Source: Leptidea sinapis (lineage: Eukaryota > Arthropoda > Insecta > Lepidoptera > Pieridae). From it: a DNA stretch of 64,000 nt. The notes beneath the pieces were generated by a model. The model had not been told where the DNA came from. It worked only from the letters and a program-made list of their open reading frames with translations, and made no database searches. Below, one piece after another: positions 34,410 to 45,469 of the stretch. Position numbers and translations under genes: made by a program. Where the stretch lies: contig NC_066288.1 in NCBI RefSeq assembly GCF_905404315.1, positions 6,410,501 to 6,474,500 of the forward strand, written 5' to 3'. Within the stretch, counting starts at the first letter, position 1; every line of letters starts with the position of its first letter.

Positions 34410-35400
34410 AATACACATTGATACGAGGCGGGCGAGGAACTAATCTCCGTATTGACAACAGTCAACCTATCTCAGATGTTTAGGAAACTAGAAACATACG
34501 AATAATGGACAAAATATCTCAAAGCAGACTAACTTAACAACTTTAAGTCTTTTTAGGAGGACTTCGACGTATACCATCAACGGAATTTTATAAAATGCAT
34601 TATTACGTGTGATCATTGAACGTAAGTTAAGTAGATTTCTTAAACTATAGTTTTTGGCGTAGCAAAAATATTAAAATATACAGTGCAACTTATTTAAATT
34701 AAAAAATTATAGTAATTATGTATACGAAAGATTAGTCGAATGCGAACAATTCATTAGAAAATATACAATATTACAAATTTGTACAACACTAAATTCAGAT
34801 TAAACGATTTAAAAATATTAAACAGTAAAAGTACAGAAAATTATAAGTTTTCAACAATCTTAAGATTCACAATATTATTCATATTTTATTTATTTATAAC
34901 AAATGTGTAAGTAAATATATATAGGAAATCAATTTGAAATTTGTAAATAATCTAAGAGATTGGAATTTAAACTCTAAAAAAATATATTCTTTGCAATTGA
35001 TGTACAATAAACATCTAGACTCACATTCACATTTAAAAATTGTCTTTAGCAAAACTCTACCTAAGTGTCTATTAGGCAGAGTTTTCGTTCAGTTGTGTTT
35101 CGACCGCGCTTTGAATACAACGCCACGCAATGATAAAGTGTTCAGTGAAAAACTATTCAAATAACAGCATATCCAAACTTAAAAAGGATAGAGTGTCGTA
35201 TTTCGAGTAACTGCCCCTTTAAATTAACAAAATTATGTAACCAACTTGACGTTTTCAATCATGTTGCTAATTAATTACATTCCAATTACTAAAACAGAAT
35301 GTTCTTGCATCGTGTTCGCGTCACAGCTTCTAATGAGCGTATACAATATACTTTGAACATTACTGCTACGAACTAAGGTGTTAATTTAAGTGAGTTTTAA
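34410..35400. other. Unassigned AT-rich stretch
   Basis: A 76-codon frame at 34934-35164 has no recognised domain. The repeat of AAAACTCTACCTAAG/AGGCAGAGTTTT near 35048-35084 is a small imperfect palindrome. Confidence 0.35.
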
Positions 35401-35404
35401 TCTT

Positions 35405-35731
35405 CTAATATATAAAATTCTCGTATCATGGTGTTAAACATTGAACTCCTCCGAAACGGCTTGACCGATTCTCATGAAATTTTGAGTGCATATTGGGTAG
35501 GTCTGAGAATCGGACAACATCTATTTGTCATCCCCCTAAATGTTAAGGGTGGTCCACACGAATTTTTTTTTAATATTTTTTTGACATTTTTTTTAAATTA
35601 TGACAGTTTGATTATGAGTCAGCATTAAAAAATAGATACAACTTCAAATTTTCACCCATCTACGATCAACAGTTACTTTTGTATCGCGATTTTAATATCA
35701 GCAATATAACGTTTGCTGGGTCAGCTAGTGT
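35405..35731 (+). mobile_element. Helitron-like repeat, full length (L4)
   Basis: The left end is CTAATATATAAAATTCTCG, the interior CTCCTCCGAAACGGCTTGAC and GGTCTGAGAATCGG, and the right end AACGTTTGCTGGGTCAGCTAG followed by T. The A|TC start and CTAG|T end fit Helitron termini. Confidence 0.62.
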
Positions 35732-35734
35732 TAT

Positions 35735-36740
35735 ATATGAAGTTAATACGTACATACAATGCTGCTCGGACATTTTTTGACGAGTCTAATAGTTTATTGT
35801 ACTTCAATGATTCTTTGACACTACTACTACAAGTTCGACATTTAAGAGTGGAGCAAATACATTAACTACGTAAGTGTCTACAACATTGATATTATATTAA
35901 AGGGATTTAACGGAGAGGTAAAGTAAGCTCTTGTATTACAAAGCTGCCAATTAACCAGAGGGAGCACAAGTTGTGTAGCGAAGCGGAAGTACTGTTGGCA
36001 ACACTTGTATCCGTTCTCGGCTTCTTCAAGCTGAGCTCGTTCACCGCAACTGCCAAAAAGTATTATCAATTCAATGGCTGACATCTTTTTACAAATTGAA
36101 GTTCCACTACAAGTTTGGTTTCACGACGAAATTGTTTAAAATGAATTTCCATACTCCACAGCTTCAAGACGCCCAAAGTTTTGACTTAAATTTTATCGTC
36201 CTTTGAGTTGAAAACATGACAGACAGACAGGGACAGGTAATTACAAAAGTTTCACTGAACGAAGTTATGGTGATATGATTAGACAATGTTGGTTTTGATA
36301 TTTTAATAAGATCGAGTAAGACTCAATTCAATCAATGAAAATTTATTGTAAGAAATATAATAAAAGTAGAGAACTTCGCAAAATTACTTCTAAAAATAAA
36401 TTGAATACGAATGTTTATTTCTTAATTTTAACGAGTGTTTTATATACCAGTAACATATTAGAGTTGACGAAATATTTTTACTAGGACTATATTTTCGTGA
36501 TAGGTTATCACTAACTGTAACCTAAATACATAGTCTGGCCATAAATACTGTTAAAATTAAAAATAAACAATACATTAGATTTGAATTTGGAATCTGTCAT
36601 TTTTATATTATGATTGTTCATTCAATTTTTCTCATCGTGGCGCCAATACATTGTACATTATTTCGCGATATTAAAATGTAGTGGGGTGATAAAGAGAACC
36701 GAATCACTGTGATTGCATTATGTAATTATGTAAGCTATAT
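35735..36740. other. Unassigned stretch with a small duplicated block
   Basis: Around 35935-36065 the sequence AAAGCTGCCAATTA...CCGTTCTCGG is repeated with changes at 37227-37330, so it is a dispersed repeat. Otherwise nothing is assigned. Confidence 0.4.
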
Positions 36741-36748
36741 TAGTAAAA

Positions 36749-37056
36749 TGTTTGTGTACCGGACTATTAATGGGTATAATGAGACCTCCTCTGTTTGTGA
36801 CAGAATAAGATCTGGCCGTCCACATAGTGCTCGTAAGAAAAAGGTGGTCAAAGCAGTAAGGGAAAGAATTCTAAGAAATCCAGTATGAAAGCAAAAGAAT
36901 TGATTTCGACAGATGAAGAAAGCAGCTAGAATCATGTCGCGTTTGCGTTAACAGTTTTAGAGAGTACGAAATGCTCTAAACGCCATGATAATTTGGAGTC
37001 CCTAAAACAATCCGTACGATTGGCAGTGAAGGATTTTCCTATGGAAACTCTAAAAG
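36749..37056 (+). pseudogene. mariner transposase relic (N-terminal DNA-binding region)
   Basis: Translation gives a helix-turn-helix segment of mariner-type transposases: FVYRTINGYNETSSV, then RSGRPHSARKKKVVKAVRERI. A stop codon and frame changes follow, and a later piece reads SLKQSVRLAVKDFPMETL, as in the linker before the catalytic domain. The DDD/D catalytic part is absent. It is non-functional. Confidence 0.75.
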
Positions 37057-37099
37057 TAATAAATGTTATTTGCAATAGAAAAAAAATGTTTTCTTTGTT

Positions 37100-39190
37100 T
37101 CAGTATTTATGGCACGACTAGGTTAATATTAAAAAAGAACATGTTTTCAAGTTAAATTAATCCGAAAATTACAATAAGAAATGCAATGCTGATAAGATAC
37201 TCGGAAGAGTTTATAACTAGCCAAAGGTTCTTGTGTTAGAAAGCTGCCAATTAGCCATACCGAGAACCAAGTTGTTTAGCTTTGCGGAACTGCTGTTGGA
37301 AACATTCCGCTCATTTCCGTTCTCGGTAAAATGTGGAAGATATTTTCAGAGATCGTCCAGGAATTGATAAGCTGAAAAGTTCTTTTCTATAGAAAGTAAA
37401 GGTGAGACCCCACACATCACATCCGTCACTACTATTGTGTCAGATAGACTCTATCTATACCGTTGTGTCATTTTATTCTGTTTTGTTATGTATGTCTCTA
37501 ATTAAAGCTTTCGTATTGTATTGTGAAATATAATTATTACATAAGAGTAATACGTTTTGGATATAGATATTTAACATAGATAATTTAACTGACATTGCAT
37601 ATGCTTTGAATGATGAGGGAATGGAACAAGAGAAATAAAATCCGACTAGAACTATAGAACAGATAAGAAGTTTTTGGGTGTACAGACTCTAATATTATAA
37701 CTCATTATTCTTTTTAAATTTAACGACGGTCACAGTTTCCTTCGGCCTCCAAGGCCCCCGCCCGGCTTCATTGTAAAAGGATTTTACAATGAAGTACAGA
37801 GGTGGTTTTTAGTCAGACGTATACACCACATCTGAGCCCGACGTGTGCGCCCCGTTTCGGGGTCTTCAAATGTAAATGTATTTTCCTCCTCTCCAAAAGT
37901 AGGTCACTGTTTCTATATGTATGTATAAATTGGTGTTTTTAGTGATTGAACATGATCGGTGCGAACCTGATGTGTGGGGGTCGACCTTTATAGTGCGAAC
38001 TCATACTCATGACTAAAATGATTTTAGGCGACGTCTACGACGAATATCAAAAACAGAATGTCTTATATGCATATACATGCAATCAAATTCTCACCTACCC
38101 TCTTAAAACTTGAATTTTCATCTTTGACAATAGTGAATAACGTCTTCAAATTTGCTTCGGTTAAAAAGTGATTAAAACAAAATATGGGGATACAGATTTA
38201 TGTTATAGCAACCACAGACTTAGAATATACTAGCGGATGGACAAACTGACAGCCCGATAATACGTGACCATCTTTCATGTGGGCGTTAGCGAAGCGTGGC
38301 TGACTACCACTTGTCAAAAAAAAATTCGTTTACTGTAACAATATATACGCTTAGCTTTTCTATCTTGCTGTATTAGAGATGTACTCTAAGCCTTGTTAGT
38401 TTATACGCTAGTATTTATAATTCATACCCAACGTGAATTAATATAACTCGATATCTAAAGAATCAAAGAAATTTTAGCGTTGAGTGAAGACTGTAAATTA
38501 TAAATTCGCAATTTCACTGCGTTACATCATTTCCGTTATGAATATCTTTTGATTTGAAGAAGTTACGATACTCGTTTTTGTTCCCAGCATGAGTTCTCGT
38601 CTAGAAAGATCTATCCGATTGTATCTATAAATATTACTTTAATATGAGATAATAATATATAAAAAAACGAGTGTGCCTGACCACACGACTGTAGGGAAAC
38701 AAATTATTAATTTATAAACTACTTAAATACAGAACGAAATGAAATTGATAATTAAAATCACCGTTGCAACACACTTGTGTTGAAACACATGCTGAGTGGC
38801 ACCTTTTTTAAGCACCACACGTTTTTTAAGCACCACACGTTTTTTAAGTACACTTAAGTTGTTTTGTTAATTCTTATAATAGTATATTGTTAAGTTGTTT
38901 CATTTTGTTATTTGTGTGTATATTGAACTAAATGTTTTTTCTTTCTTTCTTTAAAATTACGAAATAATCATGAAATCACCGTCCGCGTAACGCTAGTGTT
39001 TGTTCATAACGCTCTCGTCACGCATTCACCAGCTCACCCCAAGCGTAAGTAAGTTTAACTTTAAAAGATAATATTTATGCTTTTGAAAAAGGGGAAAATA
39101 TAATTACAATATTCGAATAAAATATACATATGGAAAATTATGATAAAATTATTTTTAAATAACTAGATTGATTGATATAGTTGAATGTAA
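37100..39190. other. Unassigned stretch with palindrome and GC-rich repeat fragment
   Basis: A perfect small palindrome CTTCATTGTAAAA / TTTTACAATGAAG lies at 37766-37794 inside a GC-rich dispersed-repeat fragment (37730-37870). The trinucleotide-rich TTTTTTAAGCACCACACG repeats near 38810-38850. No coding exon was recognised, although the beat 3' end could lie here. Confidence 0.4.
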
Positions 39191-39206
39191 TATTTTATTC
39201 AGATAC

Positions 39207-39378
39207 CTGTAACAGTTTGCTTCTTCACGTCAGCAAACTTTTCTCCCGGTCCCACCTCATCGGGAATAGTAGCAGTGCAGGTCAGCTGAAGTCTTCCATG
39301 GGCTGGTGTTCGAAGCTCAGCAATCGATACCCAAAGGGAAATCGGTGGGTGTACTGCCTCGCGAGGCTTTTCCTTTAT
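39207..39378 (-). CDS. Beat-family exon: end of Ig domain 2
   Basis: 172 nt (57 codons plus one base) entering in phase 0 after AATTTTAG. It encodes ISLWVSIAELRTPAHGRLQL, then the second Ig2 cysteine in the strand ending TCTATIPDE, as in Beat LRLKC-type strands, then EKFADVKKQTVT. A GTATCT donor follows (39206-39201 on minus). If unspliced, the frame ends two codons later at TGA (39201-39199), overlapping an AATAAA signal. The true 3' end is therefore undecided: a hidden last exon, or a stop right here. Confidence 0.75.
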
Positions 39379-39630
39379 CTAAAATTATTCTATTCATCAC
39401 TTTCAATTTTCGGGGTAGCTTTCCTTAGCAGTTTCTGACTGATATATTTTATTAGTAATTTAAGGCTTATTTAGATAAGCCTAATTTTTCTGTGACATTT
39501 TTTCCGATAAGTTCACAAATTATACAAAAACATTATTACAGTAATGAGTGATGTTATTCTTACATTTAAATTGATATCAACTTGAAAAAGCACATATAAT
39601 TGTTTATTGAAATAGTTGTATTGTTACGAT

Positions 39631-40018
39631 CTTAGATAAAGGGTTGGTCTCCGCTGCGCTTCAACTAGATACAAAGGCGTAGTCGCAAAGTGCGGCAACT
39701 TTTACTACGCCCAAATGGGTGTACTCGAGCCAGTCTCGAACAATGTGTGACGTTGACGTGCCAAATGTTGTGTTAAACTTTGCTAATAATACTACAAGAA
39801 ATAATAAAGACACTGGGATCACACATCATCAGTAAGTATTTTGTATTTTATTAATTTCAATGTAAAATAACACAAAGCGTATGTTACAATATTTGAAAGA
39901 TGCCACAAGTGTCTAGATACCACGCACACAAGCATCTAATAGTTGCCGTAATAAAAAAGCTATTGTTCTTAGGTAGTGCGGTATCCAGAGCGCAGGGGAG
40001 AACAATACTTAATGAAAG
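39631..40018. mobile_element. TIR element K (K4)
   Basis: The left end GGGTTGGTCTCCGCTGCGC...AACTAGATAC has an inverted, more diverged partner at the right (GGTATCCAGAGCGCAGGGGAG). The interior includes GACGTTGACGTGCCAAATG and the segment shared with 4988-5235. Confidence 0.62.
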
Positions 40019-40449
40019 CTTACGATGTTTCTTGTTGACAGGACACATAGCGCAGACAATTGGGGGCAGAATAGTCCCGTAACGGAGGTTTTGGGGCGGA
40101 AAGACACCTATAAGTTGACCACAGATACGATGGAAGGACGAACTGCATGAAAGTAGCCCTTTACGAGTTTAATTGGCGTAATCTGAAGGAGGTTAACACT
40201 AAGCTGGTTCAGAATAGCAGAGAGGGAGAGAAAGAGAGTTTATACAGTCTTTCAATATTCTTGAAAATGTTATATATGTACAGAGGCACATAAGTGAATT
40301 TGCTAGAAACTGTCATAACAATCATGTTAACGCCAGGAACAAACATAAACTTATAAGTCTTTGGTGGGGCAATGTATATGCTTTTTCAACAAGATCCCAG
40401 AAAATGTTCAAAACAATTGTATTACGAAATTCAAACGAATTTGTTATTA

Positions 40450-41447
40450 ATAGGAGGACAAACGAGCGTACGGGTCACCTGGTGATAAGTGATCACCGCC
40501 GCCCACATTCTCTTGCAACACCAGAGGAATCACAAGAGCGTTGCCGGCCTTTAAGGAAGGTGTACGCGCTTTTTTTGAAGGTACCCATGTCGTATCGTCC
40601 CGGAAACACCGCACAAGGAAGCTCATTCCACAGCTTTGTAGTACGTGGAAGAAAGTTCCTTGAAAACCGCACTGTGGAGGTCCGCCACACATCCAGATGG
40701 TGGGGATGATATCCTAATTTATGGCGTGTCGTGCGAAGGTGGAATTCAGCGGCAGGAATCAGGTTGAACAGCTCTTCGGAACACTCCCCGTGATATATGC
40801 GGTAGAAGACACACAATGAAGCGACGTCTCTACGCAACGCCAAGTGATCCAGCCGTTCACAGAGCACTGGGTCCCCGACAATTCGAGCTGCTCTGCGTTG
40901 CACCCGTTAAAATGGATCGAGCTGATACTGGGGTGCGCCAGACCAGAGATGACAGCAATACTCCATGTGTGGCCGGACCTGCGCTTTGTGGAGCGCTATA
41001 ATATGGGCCGGCTTGAAGTATTGCCGTGCTCTATTGATGACGCCCAGCTTCTTCGAAGCCAATTTGGCTTTGCCCTCCAGATGGCCACGGAATTGGCAAT
41101 CGCTCGAGATTTCGAGACCCAGTATTCCGATAGTAGGCGAGGCTTTAAGGGAAGTGTTATCGAAGAGCGGTGATACGACAAATGGGGTTTTTAGTGGTAA
41201 ACGCGCAAACTTGAGTCTTCTTAAATTGGACAAGGTTCAATTTACCCCATTCCGCGACCTGCTAAAGAGAGGACTCGATAGAAGACACAAGTTTCTCCCG
41301 GCACTGGTCGACGTTTTCCCGAGAGAAACCTGCATGGCCCGTGTATACGGCATCACCAGTTCTGTCGTCTGCATAGCAATGTATGTTGGAGGTGTCCAAC
41401 ATATTATTGATATGCAGAAGAAACAGCGTGGGAGATAGCACACACAA
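40450..41447 (-). mobile_element. LINE family B, C-terminal RT part and 3' tail (B4)
   Basis: This is the longest family B fragment. In three successive frames it reads: an RT active-site region (41447-41262) with FLLHINNML and YADD; a thumb-like piece (41233-40907) with INRARQYFKPAHIIALHKAQ and HMEYCCHLWSGAP; and the C-terminus (40903-40493) with RRAARIVGDPVLCERLDHL, CVFYRIYHGECSEEL and YDMGTFKKSAY. At least two frameshifts make it inactive. It lies in the beat region just 3' of exon 42347, and its 5' truncation abuts SINE copy C7. Confidence 0.85.
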
Positions 41448-41451
41448 TTAG

Positions 41452-41705
41452 CAAGAGCGACATCTCAAGTCAATTGCCTAATATGCAAATATTGGGGTTG
41501 ATCAACTGTAAAGTAGATCCTGTAGATGAAGCCACAACCTGAGAGTTGAACAAGACACAAGATTTTAAGACACATTTTATGACGATACGTCACTCGAACG
41601 GTGAGCCCAGTTGGGAGAGCACTCGCACGGAATGCGAGAGGTCGTGGGTTCGAGCCCCGCATCGTTCATAAAATTTAGTTTTCAAATTTTATTTGTGTGT
41701 AATTT
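41452..41705 (+). mobile_element. tRNA-derived SINE family C (C7)
   Basis: The head AGCGACATCTCAAGTCAATTG is followed by the tRNA-like unit 41597-41668, with arm CTCGC-ACGGAAT-GCGAG and a good B box GGTTCGAGCCCCGC, then TTTATTTGTGTGTAA. The 18-bp CAGGTTATCAACTG region is shortened. Confidence 0.83.
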
Positions 41706-41894
41706 AAAGCATAAGATGGACACTTTTTCAACTTTTCTCCCATATGAGATGATTCTCCTTGCCTCTACCCAACATAACCCTAAATTAGTTTTTCAATAAC
41801 AAACATAATCAATCACAAAGTAAGAAATATACAGGTGACATAATATTGTGTCAAAATAGATTGAGAAAAACAGTAGATAGATTATACATAAATT

Positions 41895-41995
41895 GACGAT
41901 CGTTTTCAATAACCTATCTATCTTTAGTTTAATTTATTAGAGGTAGACAAATCTACCCTTTTACGCTTACTTATATTTCAATAACCTATCGGCAT
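41895..41995. mobile_element. MITE family F, half copy truncated by MITE G (F3)
   Basis: It begins GATCGTTTTCAATAACCTATC, matches F1/F2 to CAATAACCTATCGGCAT, and stops at the TA where G1 begins. Confidence 0.65.
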
Positions 41996-42298
41996 ACGGC
42001 CGTTTCCAATATTCAGACTACTTGAGATAAAAATCGTAATTATCGTTGACTTTTCTGTCCCAATAAACTTATCGGTGGTAACTCAGCTTATCCGTAAACG
42101 CTGTCTGTCAATGGGACGTCGTATAGCTTACCAGCGATAGAAGTTTGTATGGAAAATGCAATTCACGCATCCATAAAGCGATAACAATGACTTATCAAGT
42201 ATATTGGGACAGCTTCAGATTATTGACAGCTAATTACTGGCAGTAGAAGGTACAAGTAATTTATCATTATCTGTAGATAGTATATTGGGAACGGCCGT
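41996..42298. mobile_element. TA-flanked MITE family G (G1)
   Basis: The termini ACGGCCGTTTCCAATAT and ATATTGGGAACGGCCGT have TA at both edges. Its right-hand interior (TCTGTAGATAG, GGTACAAGTAATTTATC) is shared with 33140-33190 and 45215-45295. It ends about 50 bp from beat exon 42347. Confidence 0.78.
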
Positions 42299-42346
42299 AA
42301 ATGAAGCTTCTATAGCGTTGTTATAATAAAATCACATGTTCTATAC

Positions 42347-42574
42347 CTTGGCAACCTCATCTGGTCCTTCCTTTAAAGTACATTTACTGTGCTTAGCCAA
42401 GTTTGCCGGAGATGGTGTGGTACTTTCACTCACAAGTGCCCAATACTTAGCTGTGTAGTTGAACTCGGGGGCAATATATCGATGTTGGTGCTTCCTGTGT
42501 CGATATCCCCCGCCTTTGGTGCGGGTTGAGCTCGATACACGATACGAAAAGTATTTTATAGCGTCTTCGGGTAC
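42347..42574 (-). CDS. Beat-family exon: Ig domain 2 middle region
   Basis: 228 nt, 76 codons, phase 0 at both ends (TTTATTACAG acceptor; GCCAAG/GTATAG donor). It starts VPEDAIKYFSYRV, then a basic, His-rich stretch (GYRHRKHQHRY), a Ser/Thr/Pro-rich stretch and CTLKEGPDEVAK. The middle section is poorly conserved in Beat proteins and I cannot match it residue by residue. The exon is supported by the open frame, by both splice sites and by phase agreement with its neighbours. Confidence 0.75.
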
Positions 42575-43515
42575 CTGTAATAAATCGGTTAGAAAACAAA
42601 TGGTGTTTACGTACTGTTCTCGCTTGTATTATAAATATTTTATAATAAATATCCCTGTATATATGAGCACATTATTTTGGCCCAAATTAGGCAAAGCCTG
42701 TAACTATGGGTCATTATTATATTATATATATTGACTCATTAGAAGATTGGCGATTTGCGTAAGACAGGAGGATCACATTTTGAGCATTTAATTAATTAAT
42801 TTACAAAAAAATACTCATTTAATTGACTACTTTCTCATATGTACATATCATAAAAGTAGGGATGTTTTTTTTTACATTAAAGTCGGTTCGAATCCAACTG
42901 GATGGAGGTTCGTTCCATCCAAAAATTACTGAAATATTGGTCCCGACACGAAACTTAGGCGATGGGCAAAATTGATGCGAAAATGTAGTGTCGCGTAAAC
43001 TTGTTTTGCATCACTGGATGAACTGTTTTTATTATAACTATTTTTGATATTCTCTAGCACCGCTTAAGATACATCTTTTTATGTATTATTTGTTTGTTTT
43101 AAAATTTCAATTATTTACTTTAAATTTTAGAATTATTTTTTTTACGATTAAGGTTAGCTTTACCCGTGTGTTTATTTTAATGACGCCATTATAGCGCTAC
43201 GCTGTATAGAGATTATATACAGTGTGGAACCAGCATATATGATATAAATGTAGGTACATACATGTAAGGATATTTGCTGACGATATACCGAAAATTAACA
43301 AATTTCGTGCTTTGGTATTGTCAATAAGTAGAATTTTCATTTTGAGCAAATTTAAACGTACTGCAGAATTAAGTAAACGGGTCAATGGTTCAATGAATTT
43401 GAATATTTCAATATCATGAGGCGGCGTTGCCGGTTTAAGGTGCAGAAGTTGAATAGCAGCGCTACCAAACAAAAGCCGCCAGTGTCTTGACACGTGTATT
43501 TTATAGCCTAAACAC
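42575..43515. other. beat intron, unassigned AT-rich sequence
   Basis: No feature is supported apart from short frames. Confidence 0.5.
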
Positions 43516-43518
43516 ATG

Positions 43519-44118
43519 TTTTTTTTTATGGAATAGGAGGACAAACGAGCGTACGGGTCACCTGGTGTTAAGTGATCACCGCCGCCCACATTCTTTTGCA
43601 ACACCAGAGGAATCACAAGAGCGTTGCCGGCCTTTAATGAAGGTGTACGCGCTTTTTTTGAAGGTACCCATGTCGTATTGTCCCGGAAATAACGCACAAG
43701 GAAGCTCATTCCACAGCGATGTAGTACGTGGAAGAAAGCTCCTTGAAAACAGCAATGTGGAGGACCGCCACACATCCAGATGGTGGGAATGATATCCTAA
43801 CTTGTGGCGTGTCGTGCGAAGGTGGGATTCGGCGGCAGGAATCAGGTTAAATAGCTCTTCGCAACACTCCCTGTGATAAATGCGGTAGAAGACACACAAT
43901 GAAGCGACGTCTCTACGCAACGCCAAGTGATCCAGCCGTTCGCAGAGCACTGGGTCCCCGAAAATTCGAGCTGCTCTACGTTGCACGCGATCAAATAGAT
44001 CGAGCTGATACTGGGGTGCGCAAGACCAGAGATGACAGCAATACTCCATGTGTGGCCGGACCTGCGCTTTGTAGAGCGCTAGAATGTTGGCCGGCTTGAA
44101 GTATTGCCGTGCTCTATT
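43519..44118 (-). mobile_element. LINE family B 3' end in a beat intron (B5)
   Basis: An open minus-strand frame reads from INRARQYFKPANILALYKAQ through HMEYCCHLWSCAPQYQLDLF, CERLDHLALRRD and FSRSFLPRTTSLWNELPC to KGRQRSCDSSGVAKECGRR, then the GAATAGGAGG tail complement. The frame is intact here for about 180 codons, showing a fairly young insertion. The apparent start Met of a 194-codon ORF (44160) comes from beat sequence and is not real. Confidence 0.87.
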
Positions 44119-44152
44119 TATTCGGTCGGGTTTGCTCAATGTTATTCTGTAC

Positions 44153-44286
44153 CTTTTCATTGTCTATGTACCAGGTGAGTCTCGGTGCCGGTGCAGCTGG
44201 AGCGCTGGTGCAGTTCGCCCGCAGAAGTCCACCCACTACGACGTCCGGCTTGCCAAATGTTATAATAGGTGGATGCTTTTGAGAAT
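44153..44286 (-). CDS. Beat-family exon: start of Ig domain 2
   Basis: 134 nt, entering in phase 1 (acceptor TTTCTGCCGTAG) and leaving in phase 0 (AAAAG/GTACAG). It encodes PPIITFGKPDVVVGGLLRAN, then the Ig2 cysteine in a CTS motif, then an Ala/Pro-rich hinge and RLTWYIDNEK. The I-x-x-G-x-x-x-x-x-G-x-L-x-x-NCTS...LTWYI-N pattern is the clearest Beat signature in the window. The exon lies between a LINE B fragment 35 bp downstream of the donor and a family A repeat about 70 bp upstream of the acceptor. Confidence 0.9.
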
Positions 44287-44354
44287 CTACGGCAGAAAAA
44301 AAATTTACATTCAAATTGTTTTAAGCGATCACGGCTATTTTCTACACTTTACCT

Positions 44355-44649
44355 GTAGCAGGCTGCTTTGCACAGGGTGCCGGCTAGATTATGGGTACCA
44401 CAACGGCGCCTATTTCTGCCATGAAGCAGTAATGTGTAAACATTACTGTGTTTCGGTCTGAAGGGTGCCTCAGCTAGTGAAATTACTGGGCAAATGAGAC
44501 TTAACATCTTGTCTCAAGGTAACGGGCGGAGTTGTAGTGCCGCTTAGAATTTTCGGGCTTTTCAAGAATGCTGAGCGGCACTGCATTGTAATGGGCAGGG
44601 CGCATCAATTACCATCAGCTGAAGGTCCTGCTCGTCTCGTCCCTTATTA
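44355..44649 (+). repeat. Family A repeat, full length, in a beat intron (A8)
   Basis: It begins GTAGCAGGCTGCTTTGCACAGG and ends CGTCTCGTCCCTTATTAACA; the A-tail has decayed. Confidence 0.85.
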
Positions 44650-44724
44650 ACAATATTGTAATTGAGATAATTTGTAAAATAATGAAGCTGTAAATGTTAA
44701 TTTATAAGAGCCACTACGAGTTTC

Positions 44725-45030
44725 TTGATTCAAGAGAATCAGTCAGATTTACAGGATGTTATGTCAATTAAAATGACATATCCATTAGGAAAAGGTTTAG
44801 TTTCCAATGCATTATTAGTATTCAGTACTAAATCAAAAATGGTAGATTACCATTTTGATTCAAATAGTTGTACGAAATGGCTTCGTGAAAAATTAATATC
44901 CAATTTAAAAATTATTGTTATGTATGCTAGCTATCATGTAACGCAAATAAATAATTCACCGTCTATGAATGATTTAAACGCTGATTCAGAATTGGCTGAC
45001 TGAAAATGGAATTCATTATGAATAATACTT
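44725..45030 (+). pseudogene. DDE-superfamily transposase fragment
   Basis: A 92-codon frame (44725-45003) contains GLVSNALLVFSTKSKMVDYH, KWLREKLISNLKIIVMYASY and a QINNSPSMNDL segment. These match the DDE-superfamily endonuclease proteins common in insect genomes, where the second Asp sits in an I(V)V(M)DNASYH motif. Here that motif reads MYASYH, so the catalytic Asp is lost. After a frameshift near 44990 the neighbouring frame continues IQNWLTENGIHYE, the next block of the same family. It is inactive and lies in a beat intron. Confidence 0.7.
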
Positions 45031-45161
45031 TACAAAGGCTTATATCTTTTGACTATGAAATATAACATACTCTAAGGTATGAAGCAAAAGAATACTTGAA
45101 ACGAACTGACTAAGAAAACCCTCCTTACATTGTCGTTTTTAAACAAATCCCTAATATTTTA

Positions 45162-45460
45162 TGAAGTGAAACTTCTTTGCGCGGTAATTTTTACTTTATT
45201 AACTATCTACTAGGGTATATTGGGACAGCTTCAGATTATTGACAGCTAATTACTGACAGTATAAGGTAGTAATTTATCTCTATCTGTAGATAGTGATTTT
45301 GAAGTGAAACTTCTTTAGAATCGTTGTGATTTCAAACCGGATGCAACGGAAAAAACGACAAGAGACACAGATACAAAAATGTGTAGGATGAAGCCGGCAA
45401 AGAATGAGACAGAAATATGCATACTATTGAAGTGAAAACTTCTTTATCATCGTTGTGATT
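45162..45460 (+). repeat. Three copies of GAAGTGAAACTTCTTT, with a MITE G fragment between two of them
   Basis: The motif occurs near 45163, 45300 and 45426; the last two are followed by CGTTGTGATTT, ACGGAAAAAACGAC/ACGAAAAAGCGAC. A fragment of MITE G (about 45207-45296, GGGACAGCTTCAGATTATTG) separates the first two. Confidence 0.6.
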
Positions 45461-45469
45461 TGAAAGTCG

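Noticed and set aside
35878..36084. 68-codon minus-strand frame
   Set aside because: The underlying sequence recurs at 37227-37330 as a diverged non-coding repeat.
40493..41447. Several overlapping frames of 60-157 codons on both strands
   Set aside because: They are the frameshifted LINE B reading frame and its antisense shadows.
43576..44160. 194-codon minus-strand frame
   Set aside because: Its first residues are beat intron/exon-border sequence joined by chance to the LINE B C-terminus; not a gene.
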